64,000 bases of DNA from Salinicola endophyticus. Lineage in GTDB: Bacteria; Pseudomonadota; Gammaproteobacteria; Pseudomonadales; Halomonadaceae. The DNA lies in assembly GCF_003206575.1 (NCBI RefSeq), contig NZ_PZJO01000001.1, positions 88,720 to 152,719 of the forward strand. The letters are read 5' to 3'. The position numbers were made by a program, and so were the translations under genes. Below are positions 17,729-25,538 of the stretch, in pieces (position 1 is the stretch's first letter; each line of letters starts with the position of its first letter). A model generated the notes under the pieces. It searched no databases. It was not told the origin of the DNA and saw only the letters and a program-made list of their open reading frames with translations.

Positions 17729-18535
17729 CTACACGACGACCATCACCACCAGCACCACCGTCAGCAACAACAGGTACACCCTGGCATGAACGCGATCGGG
17801 AATGCGTCCGATCCACAACGATGCCAGGCGGATGCCGAGCCATGACCCCACCGCCAGCGCCAACAAGGCACGAAGATCCACATACCCCGCATACCAGGTG
17901 CCCAGGGCGGTATCGCCAGCCGACAGCAACACGTAAGTCGCGGTGCCACTCACCGCCATCGGCAACGACAAGGGATTGGCCATCGCCGTGGCCGCCGTCA
18001 TGCTGGCCCCTCTGCGGCGCATCAGCGGTACGGTCATCACGCTGCCGCCAACCCCCAGAAAGGCCGCAAAGATACCGATGAACAAGCCTGTCACCGCCGT
18101 CACCAGGCGGCCCATAGGGCGGACCTCCTCACTCGCCTGATGCAGGAAACCCGGCCGCAGGATGGCATCCGCAATAGTGAGCCCCAGATAACCGATGAAT
18201 ACCCAGCGCACCCAGCCCCCACTCAACGACACCGCCGCGGCCGCGCCAAGCACGGCGCCGATGGCGATATAACCGACCAACGGACGCACCAGGTGCCATT
18301 GCACGGTCCGTCGCCGATGGTGACGCCATGCCGACAGGGAGGCAGCGAAGATCATCAGTGCAGTCGAGGTAGCTACCGCGATATGCATGGCCGCCAGACC
18401 CATCGTGCTGTCCGGCCCATGGACGGCGATCAGCAAGATATACATCAAGGGAACCACGACAAAACCACCGCCAAAACCGAACAACACGGTGGTGATGCCG
18501 GCCAACCCGCCGCAGAGAAGCAATACGCTATACAC
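17729..18535 (-). CDS. TSUP family (TauE/SafE) membrane permease
   Basis: About 268 residues with some eight hydrophobic segments in two related halves, each opening with a glycine-rich helix: LFGFGGGFVVVPLM at the N-terminus and FLGVGGSVMTVPLMRRRG in mid-protein. This duplication marks the TSUP/TauE-SafE family, which exports or imports sulfite, sulfonates and organic acids. The GTG at 18535 with AGGAGA six bases before it is preferred over a TTG eight codons upstream. It is divergent from an AraC regulator, its probable controller. The substrate is unknown. Confidence 0.88.
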   Translation of the reverse strand: MYSVLLLCGGLAGITTVLFGFGGGFVVVPLMYILLIAVHGPDSTMGLAAMHIAVATSTALMIFAASLSAWRHHRRRTVQWHLVRPLVGYIAIGAVLGAAAAVSLSGGWVRWVFIGYLGLTIADAILRPGFLHQASEEVRPMGRLVTAVTGLFIGIFAAFLGVGGSVMTVPLMRRRGASMTAATAMANPLSLPMAVSGTATYVLLSAGDTALGTWYAGYVDLRALLALAVGSWLGIRLASLWIGRIPDRVHARVYLLLLTVVLVVMVVV

Positions 18536-18643
18536 CGGAACTCTCCTGATGGAACGCAACGACAGGAACGATATTCCGATGAGGAGTAGCCGACGTTCGC
18601 CAGTTGGCCAATAATCGTTTTATTTCGGCCACTCTGAGGGCAA

Positions 18644-19441
18644 ATGCTCAATATCCCCCTAGCGGACGTGGATCATGTGGCCCGACCCGTCGTGGCCATC
18701 GGCACCGACTACAGCCCCGGCGCCCTACTCGACTTTCATACCCATCGCCGAGCCCAATTTCTCTACGGCATGACGGGCTTGATGGAGGTCGACACCGATG
18801 AAGGCACCTGGGTGGTGCCACCTTATAGCGGTGTCTGGTTGCCGGCGGGCAAGCGCCACCGGGTGCGGATGAACGGCGTCAGTACTCGCAGCCTGTATAT
18901 CGAACCGATTGCGGCGCCACGCCCCTCCTCCGGTTGCGAAGTGCTGATGGTGTCGCCGCTGCTTCATCACCTGCTGCTGGCCTCCGCCAACATGCCCGCG
19001 CTTTATGACGAGAGCGGTCGCGATGGTGCCCTCGCCCAACTCCTGCTGCACGAGCTGCAACGGGCGCCGGCGCTGCCGCTGTTTGCGCCTCTGCCCCGGG
19101 ACCCTCATCTGGCCCGCCTGTGCAGAGATTTTCTTGGCCAGCCGCATATCCATAGCCTGCCCGAGGATTGGGCCCGACAACTTCATTGCAGCCAACGCAC
19201 CTTCAATCGCCTGTTCCGTCAGCAGACCGGTCTGTCGTTCGGCGGATGGCGCCAGCAAGCCTGCCTGATGGCCGCCGTTCCCAGGCTACTAGCCGGTAGC
19301 TCCGTTACCCGAACCGCGCTGGAATTCGGCTACGACAGCCCGGGCGCCTTCTCCAGCATGTTTCGCAAGGTGCTCGGTCAATCCCCGACTGCCTTCGTTC
19401 GAGCAGCTACTCGGCATGAGGAGGAGATGCCCGGCCTGTAA
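18644..19441 (+). CDS. AraC family regulator with cupin sensor domain
   Basis: A 265-residue AraC-type regulator. The N-terminal cupin (about residues 20-90) has FHTHRRAQFLYG and VVPPYSGVWLPAGKRHRVRM. The C-terminal double helix-turn-helix (about 165-255) has WARQLHCSQRTFNRLFRQQTG and ALEFGYDSPGAFSSMFRKVLG, followed by SPTAF. This architecture matches the NimR/RipA group, which usually controls a neighbouring transporter. It is divergent from the TSUP permease, which is therefore the likely target. The inducer is unknown. Confidence 0.92.
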   Translation: MLNIPLADVDHVARPVVAIGTDYSPGALLDFHTHRRAQFLYGMTGLMEVDTDEGTWVVPPYSGVWLPAGKRHRVRMNGVSTRSLYIEPIAAPRPSSGCEVLMVSPLLHHLLLASANMPALYDESGRDGALAQLLLHELQRAPALPLFAPLPRDPHLARLCRDFLGQPHIHSLPEDWARQLHCSQRTFNRLFRQQTGLSFGGWRQQACLMAAVPRLLAGSSVTRTALEFGYDSPGAFSSMFRKVLGQSPTAFVRAATRHEEEMPGL

Positions 19442-19515
19442 TGCCCCCACCCTAGTTTCCGCACACCCTACGCGACTCATGCGGGGTCCACTCGGCCCCT
19501 GCATCGGGGCAAGAC

Positions 19516-20277
19516 TCACCCCGCCAGATGGCGCGCGAAGAAGTCGAGCAGTTGGGTGTGGTGGGTATTTTCCGCGTCACTACTCAGGACATGGTCCTCC
19601 CCCTCGTAGTAATACACCTCTGGCGTGCGGCCATGGGCCTGCAAGCGGGCTTCTAGCCGGCGAGTCATCGCCACCGACCAGACTCGATCCGCCGTGCCGT
19701 GGCTGAGGAGCAGCGGCCCGGAATAGCGTTCGATATCGATGGGCTGGGTGGGCAGCAACGCCTCGGACGATCCGCGCCAGTTCCAGGCGCGGTTGGCGCC
19801 ATCCCACGCCTGCCAGCCGGGGTCACCCACATCGCGGAAGGTGCGCCCATCGAACGCGCCGCAGATACAGTCCGGCGGGCTGTGCGCGGCCACGGCATCG
19901 GCGATGCCAGGTACGCCGTCTCGAGCCATCAACGACGTCAGCAGCAGGGCATGTTCCGCCCCGCGAGAAACACCGTAGAGCCCGACCCGGCCGGAGGAAA
20001 CATCGAAGCCACGCAAGGCCTCCAGTGCCGCGACGCTGCGATCCAACGATACCTCATGAATGCTACCGGCGTTCCACACGTTGCCACCCTGGGAGTAACC
20101 GAAGGGAAAGGCCAGGAAGCCGTGCGCGGCCAGGAGCACCGCATTGCGGTGGCTCCAGCCCGACCAGGCGCCCTCCGAGCCATGCAGGATCATCACGGTA
20201 GGAAAAGGGCCGTCACCCGGCGGGCCATAGGTCGTGCCCCACTCGGGGAGCAAACGGCGGACGATCTTGAGTGGCAC
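19516..20277 (-). CDS. Dienelactone hydrolase-like alpha/beta hydrolase
   Basis: A 253-residue alpha/beta hydrolase. The oxyanion strand is VMILHGSEGAWSGW. The nucleophile elbow GLYGVSRGAEHALLL carries GxSxG. The acid is in SHGTADRVWSV and the histidine in YEGEDHVLS. Resemblance is to dienelactone hydrolase and acyl-CoA thioester hydrolase C-terminal domains. The start is GTG. A second, decayed copy of about two thirds of this gene lies at 22490-22974. Neighbours give no clear pathway, so the ester or thioester substrate is unknown. Confidence 0.85.
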   Translation of the reverse strand: MPLKIVRRLLPEWGTTYGPPGDGPFPTVMILHGSEGAWSGWSHRNAVLLAAHGFLAFPFGYSQGGNVWNAGSIHEVSLDRSVAALEALRGFDVSSGRVGLYGVSRGAEHALLLTSLMARDGVPGIADAVAAHSPPDCICGAFDGRTFRDVGDPGWQAWDGANRAWNWRGSSEALLPTQPIDIERYSGPLLLSHGTADRVWSVAMTRRLEARLQAHGRTPEVYYYEGEDHVLSSDAENTHHTQLLDFFARHLAG

Positions 20278-20376
20278 GACTACGCTCCCGTGTGGCTTCC
20301 AAGTCTGAAGAACTTACCCGAGTCGACACATGCTAACCATGATGGATCAAGGCCGGGCTGCTGAGCAGTGGTCTTG
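19795..20376. repeat. Segmental duplication, copy 1 (functional hydrolase 5' part)
   Basis: About 580 bases covering the 5' two thirds of the hydrolase gene and about 100 bases upstream recur at 22490-23073 in the same orientation with high but imperfect identity. The two copies bracket a LysR gene, a DoxX-like gene and a flavodoxin-like gene. Confidence 0.88.
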
Positions 20377-20395
20377 CCCAGAGTCATCAACATGC

Positions 20396-21301
20396 TTAGT
20401 CGAGATAGGGCTTCAGCACCTCTTCGATCCAACTCATGAATGCGCGGACACGGCGGGACAGATTTCGTCGATGGGCCACGACTAGGGAAACATCCAGTGG
20501 TTCGGGGCGAAAATCCGGTAGAACCTCTACCAGCGCTCCACTCTCCAGGTGGCGGCCTATTCCCGTGAGCGCTGCCTGGATCAGGCCGATGCCGGCCAGG
20601 CCGGCGGCTTCGTAGGCCTGGACGCTGTTCACTTGCAGAGCGCCGGGCAGCGGCAGCGTGGCGTAGTCGTCGCCATCCGGATATTCCCAGCCATAGGGCC
20701 GGGCGCCAAGCGCACGGCTGTAATGGATCGTGCGGTGGCCTTGGCGGTGCATATCCTCCAACGCCCTGGGTGTGCCGTGCCGCGCGAGATAGACCGGGCT
20801 GGCGGCATTCACCATACGTAGCCGGCCCAGTGGGCGGGCGATCAGCGTTTCGTCACCGACCGGCCCCAGCCGCAGAACGCAGTCGAAGCCCTCCTCGACC
20901 AGATCCACCTGCCGATCTGTGCTCGATACCTGCAACTCCAGATCGGGATAGGCTGCCATGAAATCCGGCAGCGCCGGTACGAGTGTCGTGCGCGCCAGTT
21001 CGGTCGGTAGATCGACCCGGAGGCGCCCCCGTAGCGCAACGCTCTCCTTGGCAAACATCGACTGTAGCTCGTCGAAATCGGTCAGCAGTTCCCGCGCGCG
21101 CTCCTGAAAGCGCCGTCCATCCTCAGTCAATTGGACGCTGCGCGTCGTCCGATGCAACAGCCTGGTACCCAGGCCCTCCTCCAGTTGTCGCACGACGGTC
21201 GAGGCGCGGCCCTTCTGGATACCCATGCTTTCCGCCGCGCGGCTGAAGCTGCGCATCTCGGCGACCCGAATGAAGATGTGGAGATGTTCGAGGTTGTGCA
21301 T
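20396..21301 (-). CDS. LysR family transcriptional regulator
   Basis: A 301-residue LysR regulator. Its N-terminal helix-turn-helix includes MRSFSRAAESMGIQKGRAST and the wing motif TTRSVQLTEDGRRF. The effector domain follows, with DLVEEGFDCVLRLGPVGDET. The ATG at 21301 is preferred over an in-frame TTG-type start 12 codons upstream, because MHNLEHLHIFIRVAE is the usual family opening. It is divergent from the DoxX-like and flavodoxin-like genes, its probable targets. An inverted repeat lies just upstream. Confidence 0.92.
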   Translation of the reverse strand: MHNLEHLHIFIRVAEMRSFSRAAESMGIQKGRASTVVRQLEEGLGTRLLHRTTRSVQLTEDGRRFQERARELLTDFDELQSMFAKESVALRGRLRVDLPTELARTTLVPALPDFMAAYPDLELQVSSTDRQVDLVEEGFDCVLRLGPVGDETLIARPLGRLRMVNAASPVYLARHGTPRALEDMHRQGHRTIHYSRALGARPYGWEYPDGDDYATLPLPGALQVNSVQAYEAAGLAGIGLIQAALTGIGRHLESGALVEVLPDFRPEPLDVSLVVAHRRNLSRRVRAFMSWIEEVLKPYLD

Positions 21302-21316
21302 CCACAAACCCTTATC

Positions 21317-21336
21317 TGTTCTCTCTCGAGAGAACA
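21317..21336. promoter_or_regulatory. Inverted repeat in LysR/DoxX-like divergent gap
   Basis: Perfect 8-base arms TGTTCTCT and AGAGAACA are separated by CTCG. The repeat starts 16 bases upstream of the LysR ATG. It is a candidate operator for autoregulation and for control of the divergent pair. Confidence 0.55.
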
Positions 21337-21418
21337 ATGCGTTCTATTTGGCATACTCAATGAAAACAGAATCGCAGGATACAGTGCGTCTGGAAAGCCA
21401 CTCCATATGGGAAACATC

Positions 21419-21814
21419 ATGGCGAAACGCGCAAAACCAGGCCTCCTGTCCTGGATCGGACGTTCAGCAAGTGCCCTGGTCATCGCGGCGCTGCTCATGG
21501 ATGCAGCGGTGCAGTTATTCGTCCCGGGCCTGGCCTCGGGCATGCTGCGGGAAGTGGGATTCGCACCGGCCATTGCCCCGGTACTGGGCACAATCATGGC
21601 CATCTGCGCCCTCCTCTATGCCATTCCGGCCACCGCCTTTCTCGGCGCGATCCTCGTCACGGGATTTCTCGGCGGAGCGATCTGCGCGCATGTGAGGCTC
21701 GGCGAGATCGGATCGTCGCCGGAACTCCTCTCGCTGCTGCTCGGCCTGCTGGCCTGGGGCGGCCTGTACCTGCGCGACCGGCGCTTTCGCTCCCTGCTGC
21801 CGATCCACCAGTAA
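21419..21814 (+). CDS. Small DoxX-like integral membrane protein
   Basis: A 131-residue protein with about four hydrophobic helices (AALLMDAAVQLFVPG, IAPVLGTIMAICALLYAIP, TAFLGAILVTGFLGGAI, LLSLLLGLLAWGGLYL). The helix spacing and the conserved GGAICAHVRLGE turn match DoxX-like (DoxX_2 type) membrane proteins of unknown function. An in-frame ATG at 21407 would add four residues. It lies about 70 bases upstream of the flavodoxin-like gene and both are probably under the divergent LysR regulator. Confidence 0.72.
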   Translation: MAKRAKPGLLSWIGRSASALVIAALLMDAAVQLFVPGLASGMLREVGFAPAIAPVLGTIMAICALLYAIPATAFLGAILVTGFLGGAICAHVRLGEIGSSPELLSLLLGLLAWGGLYLRDRRFRSLLPIHQ

Positions 21815-21886
21815 GCCAACCGGGCGGGCATCCAATGGCTGCGCGCCAACTCGACCCAAACCAACCTCGAACATCAGGACACCGAC

Positions 21887-22465
21887 ATGACCCAGAAAGC
21901 CATCACCACCGCCGTCGTCTACCACTCGGGCTATGGCCACACCCAGCGCGTCGCCGAGGCGGTCGCGGACGGGGCATCGGGAACGCTCATCGCCATCGAC
22001 GCCGAAGGCAACATCCCAGAGAGCGCGTGGCAAACGCTCCACGCCGCGGATGCCATCGTCTTCGGCTCGCCAACCTACATGGGCGGCCCGAGCTGGCAGT
22101 TCAAGAAGTTCGCCGACGACAGCTCGAAGCCCTGGTTCGGCGAGCAGTGGAAAGACAAGATCTTCGGCGGCTTCACCAACAGCGCCACGCTCAACGGCGA
22201 CAAGCTCAACACGCTGCAATACTTCGTCCTGCTCGCCGGGCAGCATGGCGGTATCTGGGTGAGCCTCGCGATCAAGCCATCGAACGTGAAGGCCTCGAAG
22301 CGCGACGATCCCAACCGGATCGGCTCCTATATCGGCGCCATGGCGCAGTCGGACGCCGACGCCGCCCCCGAGGAGATGTCGCTGGGAGATCTCGAAACCG
22401 CCCGGCGTTATGGCGCGCGCATCGCAGAAGTCGCCAGCCGTTTCGCCGCGACGCGCACTGTCTGA
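21887..22465 (+). CDS. Flavodoxin-like NAD(P)H:quinone oxidoreductase (WrbA-related)
   Basis: A 192-residue flavodoxin-fold protein. The FMN phosphate loop is VVYHSGYGHTQRVAEAV. The second flavin loop is FGSPTYMGGPSWQFKKF, close to that of WrbA. GGFTNSATLNGDKLNTLQYF follows. The family reduces quinones by two electrons with NAD(P)H, and members are commonly LysR-regulated. It is the second gene after the divergent LysR promoter. Its 3' end abuts the truncated hydrolase copy. Confidence 0.88.
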   Translation: MTQKAITTAVVYHSGYGHTQRVAEAVADGASGTLIAIDAEGNIPESAWQTLHAADAIVFGSPTYMGGPSWQFKKFADDSSKPWFGEQWKDKIFGGFTNSATLNGDKLNTLQYFVLLAGQHGGIWVSLAIKPSNVKASKRDDPNRIGSYIGAMAQSDADAAPEEMSLGDLETARRYGARIAEVASRFAATRTV

Positions 22466-22489
22466 CCCGCGTCACTGCAAAGCACACTA

Positions 22490-22974
22490 GGCGCCATCCC
22501 GAGCCAGCCTGTCTCGGGATCGCCCACTTTGCGGAAGGCGCGTCCATCGAACGCGCCGCAGATACAATCCGGCGGGTTGTGCGCGGCCACGGCATCGGCG
22601 ATGCCCGGTACGCCGTCTCGCGCCATCAACGACGTCAGCAGCAAGGCGTGTTCCGCCCCACGGGAAACGCCGTAGAGCCCAACGCGGCCGGAAGAAACGG
22701 CGAAGCCCCGCAAGGCCTCCAGCGCGGCGGCGCTCCGGTCCAACGACACCTCATGAATGTTACCGGCGTTCCAAACGTTGCCGCCTTGGTAGTAACCGAA
22801 GGGAAAGGCCAGGAAGCCGTGCGCGGCGAGGAGCACCGCATTGCGATGGCTCCAGCCCGACCAGGCGCCCTCCGAGCCATGCAGGATCATCACGGTAGGA
22901 AAAGGCCCCTCACCCGGCGGACCATAGGTCGTGCCCCACTCGGGGAGCAAACGGCAGACGATATTGAGTGGCGC
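22490..22974 (-). pseudogene. Truncated, start-less copy of the dienelactone hydrolase-like gene
   Basis: It is colinear with residues 1 to about 160 of the hydrolase at 19516-20277, including the oxyanion strand and the GVSRGAEHA nucleophile elbow. It lacks the C-terminal third with the catalytic acid and histidine. The GTG start of the intact gene is GCG here. The open frame continues into unrelated antisense sequence after the breakpoint. An internal TTG could start a fragment, but it could not form a complete active site. Confidence 0.85.
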
Positions 22975-23073
22975 AGCTACGCTCCCGCGTGGCTTCTAGG
23001 TCTGAAGAACTTACCTGAGCCAAGGCATGGTAACCACGGTGGACGAAGACCGGTCTACTGGGCAGTAATCTTG
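22490..23073. repeat. Segmental duplication, copy 2 (decayed)
   Basis: The second copy of the segment at 19795-20376, in the same orientation. Its left end stops abruptly just past the flavodoxin-like gene. Its right end fades within the former upstream region of the hydrolase. Confidence 0.88.
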
Positions 23074-23121
23074 AACATAGCCAAGCCGTCATGGTCGCGG
23101 TTAGTGCAAGCCTAAACCGGC

Positions 23122-23475
23122 CGCTTTGTCGAACAGGTGAAACAGGACAATGTCGAGGGTGGCTGGCAGATCAAGATCAGCGAGGGGAATCTGGAAGCCG
23201 AACAGGTGGTGGTGACCATGGCCCACTGGATCGGCGAACTGCTGGAGAGGCTGGGCATGAAGTTGCCGCTGTTCGCGCAACGCGTCTGCCACCTTCACTA
23301 ATCCGTTGAAAACGAGGCCAAGCTCAACTACTGGGTGATGGACGCCGAGAAGGGATTCCTGCTCGACCCCGTGCGCGCCGAGATTAGCCTGAACATCGAC
23401 GAACTGCTCGCCCAGATTATGGATGGCGAGGAACCCGTGGTAGATATGACAAAGTTCCGCGTCGATTGCTTCTGA
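23122..23475 (+). pseudogene. Remnant of a DadA-like FAD-dependent oxidoreductase
   Basis: Translation in one frame gives RFVEQVKQDN, GGWQIKISEGNLEAEQVVVTM, LLERLGMKLPLFAQRVCHLH, an in-frame TAA, then LNYWVMDAEKGFLLDPVRAE and finally MTKFRVDCF at a normal stop. The order and wording match the middle and C-terminal end of DadA-type amino acid dehydrogenases (DAO family). The TAA replaces the usual HY(H/M)HY tyrosine. A stretch before the C-terminus is missing, and so is the N-terminal FAD-binding half. It is a decayed fragment next to the accessory island. Confidence 0.75.
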
Positions 23476-23659
23476 ATGATAGCATCATGAAAGCGGGCGC
23501 TATTGAGACTCCGACATCGAAAGACAGTTTAAACAACATTCCTATACCAATAGTCAAGCAAAAAACATCCAACATTAGCGCGGAGGGTTTTCAGAAACCA
23601 GAGGAGCATTACAAACAATGCTTTTTGATCAGCCACTAGCAAAACTTGATACACCCCCT

Positions 23660-24298
23660 CTAAGCTCTATAGCCACCCATGATGGCGGAATTTTCTATTT
23701 CGTTCTTGAAAGAACTAATGAGATCAACAACAAGACCTTCAACCTCAAGGTAATCTTCATATTCGATTTTGCAAAACTCTCCATGAGCGATACTATTCCT
23801 AACCCCGACTAACGCACCATCAATCTTTAACTCCTTGCTCTTCCAATCATCCCGATAGTTTATCCCAACAAGCTGACAGACTTTAAAAAACTCCACGGAA
23901 CTCAAATTACCGTGCACATCAAGAACTCCTTGCCAAGGTATATTGACCCTTTTATTTGAACACTGACGAAAGTGCTCTGCCATTCTAACCCATTGTGACA
24001 CCCCCTTGTCGCTCAACCCACTTGAGAAAGTCTGCCTATAAACTAGCGCTTGGAAATTTGCTCCTAGCTCGGAAAGAGGAAGCCTTTTACATTGCACGTA
24101 GCACAAGTACATTTCCGAGCATTTTTTTATAAACCCCTCCCAGTGCGCATATAAAATCAACATTGAAGCTCTTAAGATCGGGCCAGATCTTCCCCCTCCT
24201 CCTTCTACTGCTTTTCTTACTGATATGATCTCTTTTTTCCTCCATGCTATTTCAGCATTCAAAACCTCATTCAATTGAAAAGAAGACATTATTTTCAT
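23660..24298 (-). CDS. MAE_28990/MAE_18760-like HEPN nuclease
   Basis: A 212-residue, mostly helical protein. It has the HEPN ribonuclease signature Rx4H in VGVRNSIAHGEF (Arg167, Asn168, His172). An earlier AHWEGFIKK motif (about 51-59) is typical of the MAE_28990/MAE_18760 group. HEPN proteins of this kind are RNases found in toxin-antitoxin, abortive-infection and other conflict systems. Its ATG overlaps the DUF262 stop (TAATG), so translation is coupled. The A/T-rich codon use differs from all flanking housekeeping genes. The target RNA and trigger are unknown. Confidence 0.82.
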   Translation of the reverse strand: MKIMSSFQLNEVLNAEIAWRKKEIISVRKAVEGGGGRSGPILRASMLILYAHWEGFIKKCSEMYLCYVQCKRLPLSELGANFQALVYRQTFSSGLSDKGVSQWVRMAEHFRQCSNKRVNIPWQGVLDVHGNLSSVEFFKVCQLVGINYRDDWKSKELKIDGALVGVRNSIAHGEFCKIEYEDYLEVEGLVVDLISSFKNEIENSAIMGGYRA

Positions 24299-25410
24299 TA
24301 TTCAAAAAGCTCTCTGCCAACTTCCACAGTAACAGGAATTCTGCTAGAAGCCCTTACGCCTGATGAGGCTGCTCTCTTGAATTTTTCATTCACCCATAAC
24401 TTCTCGTGGACCTCCTTGATTTTAACATCACTTGGCATTCTCCCATACCTAAGATAGTAATTCCCAAGACCAAGTGCCATGCACTCAAATACAGAAATCA
24501 AAGGAGCACCGAGGCTTCTTTCTTTCGAAGGATCAAACTTTTTAAAAGCTTCTTCCCCAAGCACTCTGCTGAGAGCAGAAAAAGTTTCGACGAAAGCCAA
24601 CTCTATCCTACTTCTATCCAGATCATCATCCTCCGCCATATTCACTACAACGTCCGTCAGATACACTCCGAGCTCAGATATCTTTTTTAAATTCTCAATC
24701 TTCTCCTCAGCTAAAGCCAAGAATCTTATCAAAAGCTCAGAGTCATATTGCTCTTGCCTTTGCCGCTCACTTAACGGAAGGCAATCCTGAAATTCTTGCC
24801 TCCCGGCCATATCAGAAACCCACTCAAAAAAATCAGGATTGATCATTATAAGGATGCAATTTCTTACTTCTTGATCTGTCGCGAGAGAGCCACCTGTATT
24901 AAGCCTCTGAAAAAGCTCATATTTCGATGCTGGATCACTGGCCTTAAGAACAATCTTAAGATCCAATTTAGACCTCTTTATTTTTAGCTGCGCGGGTTTG
25001 GGAAGTTGAAATGCACCATCAGCCAGATTACTATCCCAACACATATTATCTAACAAAGGGAGATACTTGGTTCCTTCAAGAACTAGTGGCTCTCTAATCT
25101 CTCCTTTTGGGGTCTTTAAAATCCCCATAAACTCTAGGATAGTTGAAAACCTTTGAAGTCCATCAACAACCTCCCAAGTCCCATCCTCCTTTTCAGCCAC
25201 AAAAATCGAAGGAATGGGAATACCTAACAGCAATGACTCTATAAATCTTGATTTTTGATGATTACTCCACCTAAAAAAACGCTGAAACTCGGGGTGAACA
25301 TTGATTTCATTATCACGATATAGATTGACAAGCTCTCCGATTGACATGGGATAAGAGTCAGTAGCTATTTCTTTACTCTTTTCATCAATCTGCTGTACAA
25401 GCCCGCTCAT
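24298..25410 (-). CDS. DUF262 domain protein (ParB-like fold)
   Basis: A 370-residue protein. Its N-terminal DUF262 domain has the FQRFFRW motif (about 42-48) and the nucleotide-binding DGLQR motif (83-87, canonical DGQQR) in WEVVDGLQRFSTI. In GmrS/GmrSD restriction enzymes this fold is a NTPase and sensor. Here the DUF1524 HNH nuclease domain is absent, and the C-terminal part (about 180-370) is helical with no recognised catalytic motif. The ATG at 25410 has AGGTGG five bases before it; a GTG three codons upstream is less likely. It is the first gene of the coupled pair with the HEPN RNase. Confidence 0.85.
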   Translation of the reverse strand: MSGLVQQIDEKSKEIATDSYPMSIGELVNLYRDNEINVHPEFQRFFRWSNHQKSRFIESLLLGIPIPSIFVAEKEDGTWEVVDGLQRFSTILEFMGILKTPKGEIREPLVLEGTKYLPLLDNMCWDSNLADGAFQLPKPAQLKIKRSKLDLKIVLKASDPASKYELFQRLNTGGSLATDQEVRNCILIMINPDFFEWVSDMAGRQEFQDCLPLSERQRQEQYDSELLIRFLALAEEKIENLKKISELGVYLTDVVVNMAEDDDLDRSRIELAFVETFSALSRVLGEEAFKKFDPSKERSLGAPLISVFECMALGLGNYYLRYGRMPSDVKIKEVHEKLWVNEKFKRAASSGVRASSRIPVTVEVGRELFE

Positions 25411-25468
25411 TTTTTCCACCTATTAGATATCTGGACAACTGAAAAATACCATTTCACCCACAACAAAG

Positions 25469-25492
25469 CAAAAGCCCGCCAGATGGCGGGCT
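25469..25492 (-). terminator. Terminator of the guaB-guaA operon
   Basis: A 9-base stem (AGCCCGCCA/TGGCGGGCT) with a two-base centre is followed on the minus strand by TTTTGCTTTG. It lies about 45 bases beyond the guaA stop codon. Confidence 0.85.
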
Positions 25493-25538
25493 CTCCTATA
25501 ATCATTAATCATGGAAGGCATCTGATACCTAGCGCCAC

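Larger units (their letters stand above)
23476..25440. other. AT-rich two-gene accessory island
   Basis: Base composition drops sharply here compared with the GC-rich flanks, with frequent A/T-ending codons and homopolymer A/T runs. The island holds only the DUF262 and HEPN genes, between a decayed oxidoreductase fragment and the guaBA terminator. The 184 bases beyond the HEPN stop (23476-23659) show no gene. No integrase, transposase or clear flanking repeat was found, so the means of acquisition is unknown. Confidence 0.75.

Noticed and set aside
22408-22950. Functional second hydrolase
   Set aside because: The start codon is lost, the catalytic acid and histidine are missing, and the C-terminal residues are read antisense through the neighbouring flavodoxin gene end.
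23618-23812. Small rightward open frame overlapping the HEPN gene end
   Set aside because: Most of it is antisense to the HEPN gene in AT-rich DNA, with no ribosome binding site and no recognisable features. An antitoxin role was considered but has no support.
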